A stretch of 64,000 nt of DNA from Merdimonas faecis. GTDB lineage: Bacteria; Bacillota; Clostridia; Lachnospirales; Lachnospiraceae. The notes beneath the pieces are model-generated. The model did no database searches, was not told the DNA's origin, and saw nothing but the letters and a program-made list of their open reading frames with translations. The position numbers were made by a program, and so were the translations under genes. Below are positions 8,988 to 18,317 of this stretch, piece by piece (the first letter of the stretch is position 1; the number at the start of each line of letters is the position of its first letter). The stretch spans positions 1 through 64,000 of the forward strand of contig NZ_MIEH01000018.1 in the NCBI RefSeq assembly GCF_001754075.1, in the 5' to 3' direction.

Positions 8988-9596
8988 ATGCCAAATTACG
9001 GGCAGATGGCGGATGAAGAACTGATCCGCAGATACCGGGAAGGCGACAGGGATGCGCTGGACCATATCATGGAAAAATACAAGGATCAGGTCCGCAAAGA
9101 AGCCAATGCCATGTATCTTCTGGGCGGAGAGAATGAAGATCTGATCCAGGAGGGGATGATCGGCCTCTTTAAGGCGGTGCAGGATTATGATGGACAGCAG
9201 GGAGCCTCCTTTTTCAGCTTTTCCAGACTGTGTATCAACCGGCAGATGTATTCGGCGATTGCCGCATCCCGGAGAAAGAAACACAGTCCTTTGAATACCT
9301 ATGTGTCTTTTTATGAAGATCACGAAGAGAGCGCTCCACTGATCGAGACCATGCCCGCCGGACAGGAGTCGAGTCCGGAGGAGCTCTTTGTCAGCCGGGA
9401 GTATGCGGAGTTGATCGAGAGCAGGCTGGAAGAGAGTTTAAGTGATCTGGAAAAACGGGTGCTTTATCTCCATCTGAGGGGGACGGACTACAAGACAATA
9501 GCAAGACTTCTGGATAAGAGCCCCAAAACGGTGGACAATGCTCTCCAGAGGATCAAGGCCAAGACGGCAAAAATCCTGGAAAGAGAAAAAGAGTAA
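8988..9596 (+). CDS. sigH: RNA polymerase sigma-H-type factor
   Basis: A 202-residue sigma-70-family factor. Region 2 spans about 10-90, with the core-binding segment EDLIQEGMIGLFKAVQDYD. Region 4 is at about 145-198, with an HTH in DYKTIARLLDKSPKTVDNALQRIK. Size, motif order and position after cysS-mrnC-rlmB match the SigH (Spo0H) factor of early sporulation. ATG 8988 is preceded by GGAGG about 7 nt away; the frame is open upstream into rlmB without a good start. It ends just before a separate tRNA-Thr transcription unit. Confidence 0.88.
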   Translation: MPNYGQMADEELIRRYREGDRDALDHIMEKYKDQVRKEANAMYLLGGENEDLIQEGMIGLFKAVQDYDGQQGASFFSFSRLCINRQMYSAIAASRRKKHSPLNTYVSFYEDHEESAPLIETMPAGQESSPEELFVSREYAELIESRLEESLSDLEKRVLYLHLRGTDYKTIARLLDKSPKTVDNALQRIKAKTAKILEREKE

Positions 9597-9614
9597 AAAA
9601 TGTAAAAAAGGATA

Positions 9615-9644
9615 TTGACAAACAGGTCCTGTGTATTGTATATT
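9615..9644 (+). promoter_or_regulatory. promoter of tRNA-Thr
   Basis: TTGACA (9615-9620) and TATATT (9639-9644) are 18 bp apart, ending about 28 bp before the mature tRNA. Confidence 0.75.
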
Positions 9645-9672
9645 ACTACTGTTGCATATGACAGATATGCGT

Positions 9673-9745
9673 GCTGCCGTGGCTCAGTCGGTAGAGCGTC
9701 GCCTTGGTAAGGCGGAGGTCGGCGGTTCGATTCCGCTCGGCAGCT
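9673..9745 (+). tRNA. tRNA-Thr (anticodon GGT)
   Basis: Acceptor stem GCTGCCG/CGGCAGC, D arm GGCTCAGTCGGTAGAGC and anticodon stem TCGCC/GGCGG enclose loop TTGGTAA, so the anticodon is GGT for ACC codons. T arm GGTTCGATTCC is intact. The discriminator is T9745 and CCA is not encoded. It is a single-gene unit with its own promoter and terminator. The ACC specifier of the Thr T-box at 18.4 kb would be read by this isoacceptor. Confidence 0.95.
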
Positions 9746-9747
9746 TG

Positions 9748-9773
9748 GACTCCCTTTTCGGGAGTCTTTTTTT
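9748..9773 (+). terminator. terminator of tRNA-Thr
   Basis: The stem GACTCCC/GGGAGTC (9748-9754 with 9760-9766) is followed by seven T residues, starting 2 nt after the tRNA. Confidence 0.93.
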
Positions 9774-9863
9774 CTATCAAAATCCAGAATGGATAAACGC
9801 CTTGTTTCAAAAAAATATTTATGATAATATAAGGTACAGTTACGTAGAATGAGGAGGAACAAC

Positions 9864-11534
9864 ATGGGAGAAGAAGTGGTTTCCAAGAATTTTATCGAGC
9901 AGGAAATAGATAAGGATCTGGCAGAGGGTGTCTACACCGAGGTCTGCACCAGATTCCCGCCGGAGCCGAATGGATATCTGCATATCGGGCATGCAAAATC
10001 CATACTGTTGAATTATGGCCTGGCAGAAAAATATAACGGCACGTTCCATCTGCGATTCGATGATACCAATCCGACCAAAGAGGATCTGGAGTTTGTAGAG
10101 TCCATCAAGGAAGATGTGAAATGGCTGGGAGCAGACTGGAAGGAGCATCTTTACTTTGCGTCGGATTATTTCGACGTGATGTATGAATGTGCGGTCAAGC
10201 TGATCAAAAAGGGAAAGGCTTTCGTCTGTGACCTGACAGCAGAGGAAATGCGCGAATACCGGGGGACTCTGACCGAGCCGGGGAAAAACAGCCCGTACAG
10301 AGACCGCTCTGTGGAAGAAAATCTCCGCCTGTTTGAGGAGATGCGGGATGGCAAATACCAGGATGGAGAGAAGGTCTTAAGGGCGAAGATCGATATGGCT
10401 TCTCCGAATATCAACATGCGGGATCCGGTCATCTACCGGGTGGCCCATATGAACCATCACAATACCGGGGATAAATGGTGCATCTATCCGATGTATGACT
10501 TTGCACACCCCATCGAGGACGCAGTGGAGAAGATCACTCATTCCATCTGTACGCTGGAGTTTGAAGATCACCGTCCGCTGTATGACTGGGTAGTGCGTGA
10601 GTGTGAGTTTGATCCGGCGCCGAGACAGATCGAGTTTTCCAAGCTGTATCTGACCAATGTGGTGACCGGAAAGCGCTATATCAAAAAGCTGGTCATGGAC
10701 GGTATTGTAGATGGTTGGGACGACCCAAGGCTTGTATCCATCGCGGCGCTGCGGCGCAGAGGATTTACGCCGGAGTCTATCAAGATGTTTGTGGAAATGT
10801 GCGGCGTGTCCAAGAGCCAGAGCTCCGTGGACTACGCTATGCTGGAATACTGCATCCGCGAGGATCTGAAAATGAAGCGGCCGCGGATGATGGCAGTCTT
10901 GGATCCGATCCGTCTGGTGATTGATAATTATCCGGAAGGACAGATCGAGTACCTGGATGTGGATAATAATATGGAAAATCCTGAGCTTGGCATGAGAAAG
11001 CTTCCTTTTGGACGGGAACTGTATATTGAGAGAGAGGACTTCATGATCGAGCCTCCGAAGAAGTATTTCCGTCTCTTTCCGGGAAATGAGGTGCGGCTGA
11101 TGCATGCATATTTTGTGAAATGCGAAAGCTACGAAACGGATGAAAACGGCAATGTGACCACCGTTCATTGTACCTATGATCCGGAGACCAAGTGTGGCAC
11201 CGGATTTACCGGACGGAAGGTAAAAGGAACCATCCACTGGGTGGAGGCATCCCATGCAAAACAGGCTGAAGTCCGGCTGTATGAAAACCTGATCGATGAG
11301 GAAAAGGGCGTATATAATAAAGAAGACGGATCTTTGAACCTGAATCCGAATTCGCTGGAAGTACGTACCTGCTGTTATGTAGAAGACAGCTTTGCAGAGG
11401 CGGGGGCACACGACAGCTTCCAGTTTGTGCGGAATGGCTATTTTTGCATCGACTCCAGGGATTCCTCACCGGAGCATCTGGTGTTTAACCGGATCGTATC
11501 TTTGAAGAGTTCCTTTAAGCTGCCGAAAAAATAG
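9864..11534 (+). CDS. glnS: glutaminyl-tRNA synthetase
   Basis: GlnRS charges tRNA-Gln directly. The class I HIGH motif is in [15 protein letters not shown] (about residues 29-43). The catalytic domain contains FRFDDTNP-like [13 protein letters not shown]. The C-terminal third is the beta-barrel anticodon-binding region. The KMSKS-equivalent reads [12 protein letters not shown] where E. coli GlnRS has VMSKR, a divergent loop. ATG 9864 is preferred over 9849 because AGGAGG lies between them. A candidate promoter is TTGTTT (9802) with TAATAT (9825). The protein has 556 residues and is followed 14 nt later by a MocR-type regulator. Confidence 0.93.
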   Translation: MGEEVVSKNFIEQEIDKDLAEGVYTEVCTRFPPEPNGYLHIGHAKSILLNYGLAEKYNGTFHLRFDDTNPTKEDLEFVESIKEDVKWLGADWKEHLYFASDYFDVMYECAVKLIKKGKAFVCDLTAEEMREYRGTLTEPGKNSPYRDRSVEENLRLFEEMRDGKYQDGEKVLRAKIDMASPNINMRDPVIYRVAHMNHHNTGDKWCIYPMYDFAHPIEDAVEKITHSICTLEFEDHRPLYDWVVRECEFDPAPRQIEFSKLYLTNVVTGKRYIKKLVMDGIVDGWDDPRLVSIAALRRRGFTPESIKMFVEMCGVSKSQSSVDYAMLEYCIREDLKMKRPRMMAVLDPIRLVIDNYPEGQIEYLDVDNNMENPELGMRKLPFGRELYIEREDFMIEPPKKYFRLFPGNEVRLMHAYFVKCESYETDENGNVTTVHCTYDPETKCGTGFTGRKVKGTIHWVEASHAKQAEVRLYENLIDEEKGVYNKEDGSLNLNPNSLEVRTCCYVEDSFAEAGAHDSFQFVRNGYFCIDSRDSSPEHLVFNRIVSLKSSFKLPKK

Positions 11535-11548
11535 GAAAGAAGCTTACG

Positions 11549-12952
11549 ATGAATGAATTGACGATCAACCTGAAGACTGATGTAAAAACGCCGCTGTATG
11601 AGCAGATTTATGCGTATATCAAGACGGATATCCAGAATGGAAAGATTCCGTATGGGGAGAAGCTCCCGTCTACCAGAGCGCTGTCCAGGCATCTGGAGGT
11701 AAGCCGCAGTACGGTAGAGCTTGCCTATGAGCAGCTGTTATCGGAAGGATATGTGGAGTCAGAGCCGTGCCGCGGATACTTTGTGGCGCAGATTGAAGAA
11801 CTGTATCGGCTGAAGCGCTCCAGAAATCCTGCACAGAGCCCGGAAATGCCCCGGAAGACATACCGCTTTGATTTCACGCCCAATGGCGTGGACTTAAACA
11901 GTTTTCCCTACAATGTCTGGAGGAAGCTTTCAAGGGAGACTTTGCTGGACGGACAGACCGAGCTTTTCAGGACCGGAGATTCAAAAGGAGAGTATGGGTT
12001 CCGCAATGCAATCTGCAACTATCTTTATCAGGCGAGAGGGGTGGAGTGTACCCCGGATCAGGTGATCATCGGAGCCGGAAATGATTATATGCTGATGCTT
12101 CTTAGCTCGGTTCTCGGAAGAAAACATACGCTTGCTTTTGAGGACCCTACTTATATGCAGGCCTATCGGCTTTTTTGCTGTCTCTCCTATGAAACGGTGC
12201 CGGTTCCCATGGACAAAAGCGGGATGGAAGTAAAGGCGCTTGCGGATACGGATGCGGACATCGCCTACGTGACGCCCTCCCATCAGTATCCGACAGGGAT
12301 CGTAATGCCGATCCGGCGCCGTCAGGAACTGCTTCGATGGGCCGACGGGGCAGAGGGGCGCTATATTATCGAAGATGACTATGACAGTGAATTCCGCTAT
12401 AAAGGCAAACCGATTCCGGCGCTGCAGGGAATGGACGCCCACGGAAAGGTGATCTATTTGGGGACTTTTTCCAAGTCCATTGCACCGGCCATCAGATTAA
12501 GCTATATGGTCCTTCCGGAGCCGCTGCTTGCAGCATACGAAAAGAAGAACCGTTTTATCCATTCTACAGTCTCTAAGGTGGATCAGAGAATCGTGCAGAG
12601 ATTCATCGAAGAGGGATATTATGAACGACATTTGAATAAGACCCGCGCTCTTTACAAAGGCAGGCATGACGCGTTGATCGAGGAGCTGAAGCCTCTCCTT
12701 GGAACCTGCAGGATCTCGGGAGAGCATGCGGGGGTACATCTGCTTTTGCACTTTCAGAATAACGAGACGGAAGAAGAACTGATCCGTCTTGCGGAGGAGG
12801 AAGGGATCCGGGTTTACGGGATGAAGGATTACCGGATCCGGCAGGAGGCAAAAGGAGAGGCCACGATACTTCTTGGCTATGCAAACCTGACGGAGACGCA
12901 GATCAGAGAAGCTGCCCGGCTTCTGATCCGCTGCTGGAAAGAAAAAAAATAA
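11549..12952 (+). CDS. MocR/PdxR-type GntR-aminotransferase regulator
   Basis: The 467-residue fusion has an N-terminal GntR winged helix (about 8-78, with KLPSTRALSRHLEVSRSTVELAYEQL). A fold-type I aminotransferase-like domain follows (about 105-465), with the PLP-binding Lys in GTFSKSIAPAIRLSY near residue 309. Such regulators sense PLP or amino-acid-derived ligands; several control vitamin B6 synthesis (PdxR), but no pdx genes are nearby, so the target is not known. It lies 14 nt after glnS on the same strand and is probably cotranscribed. A bidirectional-looking terminator follows. Confidence 0.88.
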   Translation: MNELTINLKTDVKTPLYEQIYAYIKTDIQNGKIPYGEKLPSTRALSRHLEVSRSTVELAYEQLLSEGYVESEPCRGYFVAQIEELYRLKRSRNPAQSPEMPRKTYRFDFTPNGVDLNSFPYNVWRKLSRETLLDGQTELFRTGDSKGEYGFRNAICNYLYQARGVECTPDQVIIGAGNDYMLMLLSSVLGRKHTLAFEDPTYMQAYRLFCCLSYETVPVPMDKSGMEVKALADTDADIAYVTPSHQYPTGIVMPIRRRQELLRWADGAEGRYIIEDDYDSEFRYKGKPIPALQGMDAHGKVIYLGTFSKSIAPAIRLSYMVLPEPLLAAYEKKNRFIHSTVSKVDQRIVQRFIEEGYYERHLNKTRALYKGRHDALIEELKPLLGTCRISGEHAGVHLLLHFQNNETEEELIRLAEEEGIRVYGMKDYRIRQEAKGEATILLGYANLTETQIREAARLLIRCWKEKK

Positions 12953-12968
12953 GAAAACAGCTATAAAA

Positions 12969-13015
12969 AACCTGCTTCACGAGAGAGTGACTCCTGTGAG
13001 GCAGGTTCCTTTTTT
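12969..13015. terminator. terminator between convergent genes
   Basis: Arms 12969-12980 and 12996-13007 pair (AACCTGC.../...GCAGGTT), with T runs on the plus side and A runs before the left arm. It can therefore serve both the MocR gene and the convergent small gene at 13017-13325. Confidence 0.85.
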
Positions 13016-13016
13016 C

Positions 13017-13325
13017 TTATGATGCATCTGTGGCGTCCTTGTCTTCTTTGCCTTCTTCGCCGTTATCTGCTGTTTTGGCATCGTCTGCCGTATCAGCTTC
13101 GGCGTCGTCTGCACTGTCTGTTTCTTCCGGCTTTGGATTCAGCGGAACATATTCCCGGTCTGAAACAGGCTTCAGATCGCTGTCGAGATCAAAGTCTTCA
13201 TCTTCGAAATCGTCTGCAAATTCATCGTCCTGATCCGAAGACTGCTTTTTGAAATAATAGACAACACCGGCAACGGCACCGCATACGGCAGCCAGACTTA
13301 AGAAACGTTTTACCCACTTGGCCAT
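13017..13325 (-). CDS. small single-pass membrane protein with acidic tail
   Basis: The 102-residue protein has basic N-terminal residues (MAKWVKRF), one hydrophobic segment (about 8-25) and then a long disordered tail dominated by Asp, Glu and Ala (for example DDEFADDFEDEDFDLDSD). I recognise no family. The minus-strand ATG is preceded by AAAGGAG. It is a single-gene unit, convergent with the MocR gene and divergent from cardiolipin synthase. Its function is unknown; the layout resembles the acidic-tailed small protein at 430-702. Confidence 0.78.
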   Translation of the reverse strand: MAKWVKRFLSLAAVCGAVAGVVYYFKKQSSDQDDEFADDFEDEDFDLDSDLKPVSDREYVPLNPKPEETDSADDAEADTADDAKTADNGEEGKEDKDATDAS

Positions 13326-13435
13326 AGTGATTAACTCCTTTCGTTATTCTGTGCTTTCTATATCATAACACATATTGTATCATTTTTCCGCAAAAAACAA
13401 AAGAAAATACCTGTACAAAAGAAAATAGCTGTAAG

Positions 13436-13464
13436 TTGAGAAGAACCGCAAAGTATGTTACACT
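13436..13464 (+). promoter_or_regulatory. promoter of cardiolipin synthase gene
   Basis: TTGAGA (13436-13441) and TACACT (13459-13464) are spaced 17 bp apart, 46 bp before the start codon. Confidence 0.6.
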
Positions 13465-13510
13465 GTAGCGTGTATCAGGAGAGCTGGATAAAAAGGAGAG
13501 AATTATTATT

Positions 13511-15073
13511 ATGAGCAGTCAGCAGGAACCAAGTACAGCAAAAAAAGGATTATTCCGTATTGTATTCAGCAGAACCGGGATCATTCTCCTGCTTTTGGTG
13601 GTGCAGATCGCCATGATGGCAGGGACAGTGTTTTATCTGCATGAATACATTCATTATGTATATGGAGCCACGATAATACTTCAGGTAGTGACGCTGATCT
13701 ATCTGATCAATGCGGAGGGGAATCCGGCCTTTAAGATGACCTGGATCCTCTGTATCCTGGCCGTGCCTGTTTTTGGCGTTGTATTTTATATTTTTGTAAA
13801 AATGCAGGTGGGGACCAGATATATGCAGAACCGCCTGGCCGCGTTAAAGATCGAGACAGATCCGTACATGCAGCAGGATACGGACGTGATCGACGCCATC
13901 TGGGCCAGCAAATCAGCCAATGCAAATCTGGCCTACTATCTGTCGAATCAGCTGGGATTCCCCACATACCGCAATACGGATGTGAAGTATTTTCCGCTGG
14001 GGGAATATAAGTTTAAAGCAATGATCCAGGAGCTCAGGAAAGCAAAAAAATATATCTTTATGGAATATTTTATTGTGGAAAAAGGCTATATGTGGGGATC
14101 GATCCTTCAGATCCTAAGGGAAAAGGTCAAGGAAGGAGTAGAGGTCCGTTTTATGTATGACGGCATGTGCGCCATCTCTATGCTCCCGTACAGGTATCCG
14201 GCGCGGCTCCGGAAGTACGGGATCAAATGCAAGATGTCCAACAAGGTACGCCCTTTTCTTTCTACAACCCAGAATAACCGTGACCACCGCAAGATCTGTG
14301 TGATTGACGGAAAAGTGGGGTTTGCCGGGGGGATCAACCTGGGAGATGAATATATTAACCGCAAGGTCAGGTTCGGGCACTGGAAGGATACAGCGGTAAT
14401 GCTCAAAGGAGACGCGGTGCAGAGTCTGACTATGATCTTTCTGCAGATGTGGAATGCGGATGAGCGGAAAGCGGAGAATTATAAGCGGTATCTGACTCCG
14501 AAGAGAAAGGAGCTGCGCCGGGAGCTTGGCTATGTGATCCCTTATGCGGACAGCCCTTTTGACAATGAGAACGTGGGAGAAGAGGTTTATTTTCATATTC
14601 TGAACCACGCAAAAAAATATGTACATATCATGACGCCATATCTGATCCTGGACAATGAGATGCTTACCACCCTAAAGCGAGCGGCTAAGAGCGGGATAGA
14701 GGTGATTATCATCATGCCTCATATCCCGGATAAATGGTATGCTTTTGCAGTTGCAAAGACTTATTACAGAGAGCTGATAGAAGGCGGCGTGCAGATTTAT
14801 GAATATCAGCCGGGGTTTGTCCATGCAAAGGTGTTTGTTTCAGATGATGATACGGCTACGGTGGGAACGATCAACCTGGATTACCGGAGTTTGTATCTGC
14901 ATTTTGAGAACGGAGTATTCATCTACAATAATTCGGAGATTGACCGGATTGAGCGGGATTTCCAGCAGACACTGGCGAAATGCCATAAGGTCACTCTGAT
15001 CGAGGTCCGTAAGCGTACCATGCTTACAAAGATCATCGGGCAGGTATTGCGTTTGTTCGCACCGTTGATGTAG
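13511..15073 (+). CDS. cls: cardiolipin synthase
   Basis: This phospholipase-D-superfamily enzyme makes cardiolipin from two phosphatidylglycerols at the membrane. Two or three N-terminal hydrophobic segments (about 20-100) precede two HKD motifs: DHRKICVIDGK near residue 258 and VHAKVFVSDDD near 437, both with the HxKx4D pattern intact. At 520 residues it has the usual length. It is transcribed alone from the promoter at 13436, and no terminator separates it from the purA promoter. Confidence 0.94.
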   Translation: MSSQQEPSTAKKGLFRIVFSRTGIILLLLVVQIAMMAGTVFYLHEYIHYVYGATIILQVVTLIYLINAEGNPAFKMTWILCILAVPVFGVVFYIFVKMQVGTRYMQNRLAALKIETDPYMQQDTDVIDAIWASKSANANLAYYLSNQLGFPTYRNTDVKYFPLGEYKFKAMIQELRKAKKYIFMEYFIVEKGYMWGSILQILREKVKEGVEVRFMYDGMCAISMLPYRYPARLRKYGIKCKMSNKVRPFLSTTQNNRDHRKICVIDGKVGFAGGINLGDEYINRKVRFGHWKDTAVMLKGDAVQSLTMIFLQMWNADERKAENYKRYLTPKRKELRRELGYVIPYADSPFDNENVGEEVYFHILNHAKKYVHIMTPYLILDNEMLTTLKRAAKSGIEVIIIMPHIPDKWYAFAVAKTYYRELIEGGVQIYEYQPGFVHAKVFVSDDDTATVGTINLDYRSLYLHFENGVFIYNNSEIDRIERDFQQTLAKCHKVTLIEVRKRTMLTKIIGQVLRLFAPLM

Positions 15074-15099
15074 ACAGAAAAAGCTTTTTGTAGTATAAT
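15071..15099 (+). promoter_or_regulatory. promoter of purA
   Basis: TAGACA (15071-15076), overlapping the cls stop, and TATAAT (15094-15099) are separated by 17 bp. Confidence 0.72.
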
Positions 15100-15147
15100 G
15101 CTAAAGTGGCTTTGCAAGTCAGTTTATTCGCACAGGAGGAATGGATA

Positions 15148-16422
15148 ATGGTAAAAGCGGTAGTAGGCGCTAACTGGGGAGATGAAGGAAAAGGAAAGAT
15201 CACGGACATGCTGGCCGAGAAGGCGGATATTATCATCCGGTTTCAGGGAGGGGCAAATGCCGGACATACAATTGTCAATGATTACGGGAAATTTGCGCTC
15301 CATACACTGCCTTCCGGTGTTTTTTACGGGCATACGACGAACATCATCGGAAATGGTGTGGCGTTGGATATCCCGGTATTGTTCAAAGAGATCCAGTCCA
15401 TCGTCGACAGAGGCGTGCCGGCGCCGAAAATCCTGGTGTCAGACCGGGCACAGATCGTGATGTCCTATCACAAAAATTTTGATGCATACGAAGAAGAGAG
15501 GCTGGGAGGAAAATCCTTTGGATCTACAAAGTCGGGGATTGCGCCGTTTTATTCAGATAAGTATGCAAAGATCGGATTCCAGGTCAGCGAGCTGTTTGAT
15601 GATGAGTTGTTAAAAGAAAAGGTAGTAAGAGTGGCAGAGCAGAAGAATGTACTTCTTGAACATCTCTATCACAAGCCAGCCATTTCCCCGGAGGATTTAT
15701 ATAAAGAGCTTCAGGAATATAAAGAAATGGTCGCACCTTATGTGTGTGATACAGCATTGTTCCTTCATAATGCCTTGAAGGAAGGAAAAGAGGTGCTGCT
15801 GGAAGGCCAGCTTGGAACATTAAAGGATCCGGATCACGGAATTTATCCGATGGTAACGTCTTCATCTACACTGGCGGCTTATGGAGCAATCGGGGCAGGG
15901 ATTCCGCCTTATGAGATCCAGAAGGTGATCACAGTGTGCAAGGCATATTCCAGTGCCGTGGGGGCAGGAGCTTTCGTCAGCGAGATCTTTGGAGAAGAGG
16001 CTGATGAGCTGCGAAAACGCGGCGGTGACGGCGGTGAGTTCGGTGCAACCACGGGGCGTCCAAGAAGAATGGGATGGTTTGACTGCGTGGCATCCAAATA
16101 TGGCTGCCGGATGCAGGGAACCACTGATGTGGCGTTTACAGTTCTGGACGTGCTGGGATATCTGGATGAGATCCCGGTATGTGTCGGCTATGAGATAGAC
16201 GGAGAGGTAACGACAGACTTCCCGACAACGCATCTATTGGAAAAGGCAAAACCGGTGCTGAAAAAGCTGCCGGGATGGAAATGTGATATCCGAGGCATCC
16301 GGAAATACGAAGAACTTCCGGAAAACTGCAGGAAATATATCGAGTTCGTAGAAAGTGAGATTGGCTATCCGATCACCATGGTTTCCAACGGACCGGGCAG
16401 AAATGATATTATTTACCGTTAG
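15148..16422 (+). CDS. purA: adenylosuccinate synthetase
   Basis: PurA joins IMP and aspartate with GTP to give adenylosuccinate in AMP synthesis. The N-terminal P-loop ANWGDEGKGKITDML contains the catalytic Asp and the phosphate-binding residues. HTLPSG and the C-terminal GRPRRMGWFD region are also present. ATG 15148 has AGGAGG about 9 nt upstream, which gives 424 residues and the family N-terminus MVKAVVGANWG. It is a single-gene unit with its own promoter and terminator. Confidence 0.97.
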   Translation: MVKAVVGANWGDEGKGKITDMLAEKADIIIRFQGGANAGHTIVNDYGKFALHTLPSGVFYGHTTNIIGNGVALDIPVLFKEIQSIVDRGVPAPKILVSDRAQIVMSYHKNFDAYEEERLGGKSFGSTKSGIAPFYSDKYAKIGFQVSELFDDELLKEKVVRVAEQKNVLLEHLYHKPAISPEDLYKELQEYKEMVAPYVCDTALFLHNALKEGKEVLLEGQLGTLKDPDHGIYPMVTSSSTLAAYGAIGAGIPPYEIQKVITVCKAYSSAVGAGAFVSEIFGEEADELRKRGGDGGEFGATTGRPRRMGWFDCVASKYGCRMQGTTDVAFTVLDVLGYLDEIPVCVGYEIDGEVTTDFPTTHLLEKAKPVLKKLPGWKCDIRGIRKYEELPENCRKYIEFVESEIGYPITMVSNGPGRNDIIYR

Positions 16423-16432
16423 AAAATAAAAG

Positions 16433-16462
16433 GCAGACGCAAAGAAAGCGTCTGCTTTTTTT
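16433..16462 (+). terminator. terminator of purA
   Basis: GCAGACGC (16433-16440) pairs with GCGTCTGC (16448-16455) and is followed by seven T residues. Confidence 0.95.
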
Positions 16463-16514
16463 GTTATATTTCTTAGGCTTTTGTTAAGAAATGTCTTAGG
16501 ATTATTTTATAATA

Positions 16515-16543
16515 TTGACATAACATGGTCACATCTTATGCAT
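16515..16543 (+). promoter_or_regulatory. candidate promoter of small gene at 16630
   Basis: TTGACA (16515-16520) and TATGCA (16538-16543) are 17 bp apart. A better -10 match, TATAAT at 16543, would need a 22-bp spacer. Another TATAAT at 16508 has only a poor -35. The exact start is therefore uncertain. Confidence 0.5.
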
Positions 16544-16629
16544 ATAATAAAAAGCACGACAATATAATAATAATGTCGGAGCTTAAAAAGGGGAATCAAG
16601 TATAAATAAAAAGAAAAGGAGGAATCCAT

Positions 16630-16788
16630 ATGTACCAGAAAAAACGGGAGCTGACGGAAAATAATGTTCTGTCGATCGAAGAATATCTGAACAAAAGAAA
16701 AGCAAGGAGAGACAAACAGGAAACGGACATGCCGGAAGAACTGATACCGTTTGAGGTCTATCTCTCCTCCTCGTTGTCCTGGTCGTGA
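16630..16788 (+). CDS. 52-residue hydrophilic protein
   Basis: This short gene is supported by an excellent ribosome binding site (AAAAGGAGG ending 7 nt before ATG 16630) and an upstream promoter. The protein starts MYQKKRELTENNVLSIEEYL and continues with a Lys/Arg-rich helix and a polar Ser-rich end; there is no signal peptide or membrane segment. I recognise no family. Its last 31 bp overlap, tail to tail, the convergent gene at 16758-16976. It could be a regulatory peptide or small adaptor; the function is unknown. Confidence 0.6.
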   Translation: MYQKKRELTENNVLSIEEYLNKRKARRDKQETDMPEELIPFEVYLSSSLSWS

Positions 16789-16976
16789 GAGAGCAGCCTG
16801 TATACCAGCAGAAAACCATAGAGAAGAACCGGGATGAGGATCGTACACCCGATAGAGGCCCGCAGAAGGTCTGCGGCGGCCGGATGGTCCATAAGCGCAA
16901 AGACCAGGGTACAAAGATACATTAAGATCAGGACTGACGCGCCAAGCAGCGCCAGTATACGTTTTGCTTTTTTCAT
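16758..16976 (-). CDS. 72-residue two-TM membrane protein
   Basis: The minus-strand ATG at 16976 has AAAGGA 8 nt upstream; an earlier in-frame ATG at 16985 is less well placed. The protein starts MKKAKRI. It has two hydrophobic segments (about residues 8-26 and 39-58) and a charged tail ending in DQDNEEER. I recognise no family. Its 3' end overlaps the convergent small gene by 31 bp, and its ribosome binding region overlaps the -35 box of the divergent SEC-C gene promoter. Confidence 0.62.
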   Translation of the reverse strand: MKKAKRILALLGASVLILMYLCTLVFALMDHPAAADLLRASIGCTILIPVLLYGFLLVYRLLSHDQDNEEER

Positions 16977-16987
16977 TCGAATCATCC

Positions 16988-17016
16988 TTTACATCTGAAT
17001 TAGACTTTAGTATATT
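16988..17016 (+). promoter_or_regulatory. promoter of SEC-C/DUF218 operon
   Basis: TTTACA (16988-16993) and TATATT (17011-17016) are 17 bp apart, about 50 bp before ATG 17067. Confidence 0.62.
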
Positions 17017-17066
17017 ATATAGAGTACAGAACAAAAATGCAAATAAATACAAAGGAGTATCAAGAT

Positions 17067-17573
17067 ATGAGTCGTACGTTATTACAGCAGTGGAGAGATA
17101 TCGCATATGACGAGACTGCAGACAAAGGAAGACTTCAGAGATTCTGGGGGACATATTTCCAGATCGAGAAGGAGATTTATGAACAGCTTCTTACCAATCC
17201 GGACGAGGAAGTAAAAGGCACTGTCAAAGAGCTGGCAGAAAAATATGGACAGGAAGTCCTGACCATGGTGGGATTCCTGGATGGGATCAATGAAAGCCTG
17301 AAAGAGGAAAACCCCATTGAGACCATGGATGAGGATACTGTAGTAAGCCTTGCGTTCGACAAGGAAAAGCTGTATAAAAATATGGTGGATGCCAGGGCCG
17401 AGTGGCTGTATGAGCTTCCGCAGTGGAAGGAGATCTTTTCCGAAGAGGAATTAAAGAGGCTGTATAAGGAGCAGAGGGAATCCAGGACTGTCCGGAAAGA
17501 GAAAAAGGTTGGCCGTAATGACCCGTGTCCCTGCGGCTCCGGGAAAAAGTATAAAAAATGCTGTGGCAAATAG
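17067..17573 (+). CDS. SEC-C motif protein
   Basis: The 168-residue protein has a mostly helical acidic body of about 140 residues and ends in the SEC-C zinc-binding motif [18 protein letters not shown]. This is the motif found at the SecA C-terminus and in many small proteins of unknown role. ATG 17067 is chosen because AAGGAG lies 9 nt upstream. The ligands CxCx8CC are all present. It overlaps the DUF218 gene by 16 nt. A chaperone-like or metal-linked role is possible, but the sequence does not show which. Confidence 0.82.
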   Translation: MSRTLLQQWRDIAYDETADKGRLQRFWGTYFQIEKEIYEQLLTNPDEEVKGTVKELAEKYGQEVLTMVGFLDGINESLKEENPIETMDEDTVVSLAFDKEKLYKNMVDARAEWLYELPQWKEIFSEEELKRLYKEQRESRTVRKEKKVGRNDPCPCGSGKKYKKCCGK

Positions 17574-18286
17574 GACTTCTCATCTGTGCAGCTTTCTGTT
17601 TCCTTTACTATGCAGTGATCTGCATAAGTCTTCGTAAATGGGATTCTACGTTTGCCAGATTCTGGCCGGCAGCGGGAGCTGCTTTTGTGGTCTGCGGGAT
17701 TTTGCTCCGGATCACAGAGCTTGATCCGGTGATATACATACTGCTGGCACTGGCAGCAGGAATTTTCCTCTATACAGAGGGAAAGATTCTTTCCTGTATG
17801 AATAGCAGGAAGGAGGCAGACTGTGCCTGGCTGATCGTGCTGGGAGCACACGTGGAAGGAGACCGGGTCACGGATTCTCTGAAGCGGAGGCTGGACAGAG
17901 CCTTTCGGTATCTGGAGACTCATCCGTATGCCCGGGCAGTGTTGTCCGGCGGACAGGGAGAAGGCGAAGCAGTTAGCGAGGCGGAAGCAATGGCCGGTTA
18001 CCTGAAGGCGAAGGGCATTGATCCGAAGAGACTGGTTCTGGAGGACCGATCCACGACCACAGAAGAAAACCTAAGATTTTCAAAGGCGCTGATCGGAAGT
18101 GTGGAGGAGCCTGTAGGGATCGTTTCCAACAACTTTCATCTGTACCGGGCCTGCCTGCTGGCAGAAAGCCTTGGATACCGCAAAGCCTGTCCTATGGCGG
18201 CGGGCTGCCATCCGGTGCTCCTTATCAACTATATGGTCCGGGAGTTTTTTGCAGTGTGGAAGGCGTGGATCAAAAAGAAGTGTTGA
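17558..18286 (+). CDS. YdcF/SanA-like DUF218 membrane protein
   Basis: The 242-residue protein has three N-terminal TM segments (about 5-25, 34-50 and 58-75) followed by a DUF218 domain. Family signatures are [13 protein letters not shown] (about 91-103), [11 protein letters not shown], the acidic [15 protein letters not shown] and [11 protein letters not shown]. The family (SanA, ElyC, YdcF) is linked to envelope polysaccharide and lipid-carrier metabolism, but the chemistry is unsettled. It overlaps the SEC-C gene, and the next promoter begins at its stop codon. Confidence 0.85.
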   Translation: MLWQIGLLICAAFCFLYYAVICISLRKWDSTFARFWPAAGAAFVVCGILLRITELDPVIYILLALAAGIFLYTEGKILSCMNSRKEADCAWLIVLGAHVEGDRVTDSLKRRLDRAFRYLETHPYARAVLSGGQGEGEAVSEAEAMAGYLKAKGIDPKRLVLEDRSTTTEENLRFSKALIGSVEEPVGIVSNNFHLYRACLLAESLGYRKACPMAAGCHPVLLINYMVREFFAVWKAWIKKKC

Positions 18287-18311
18287 CAAAGAAAAATCCG
18301 GTGTTTATAAT
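18283..18311 (+). promoter_or_regulatory. promoter of Thr T-box transcript
   Basis: TTGACA (18283-18288) and TATAAT (18306-18311) are 17 bp apart, both consensus. The -35 overlaps the preceding stop codon. Confidence 0.92.
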
Positions 18312-18317
18312 GGTAGC

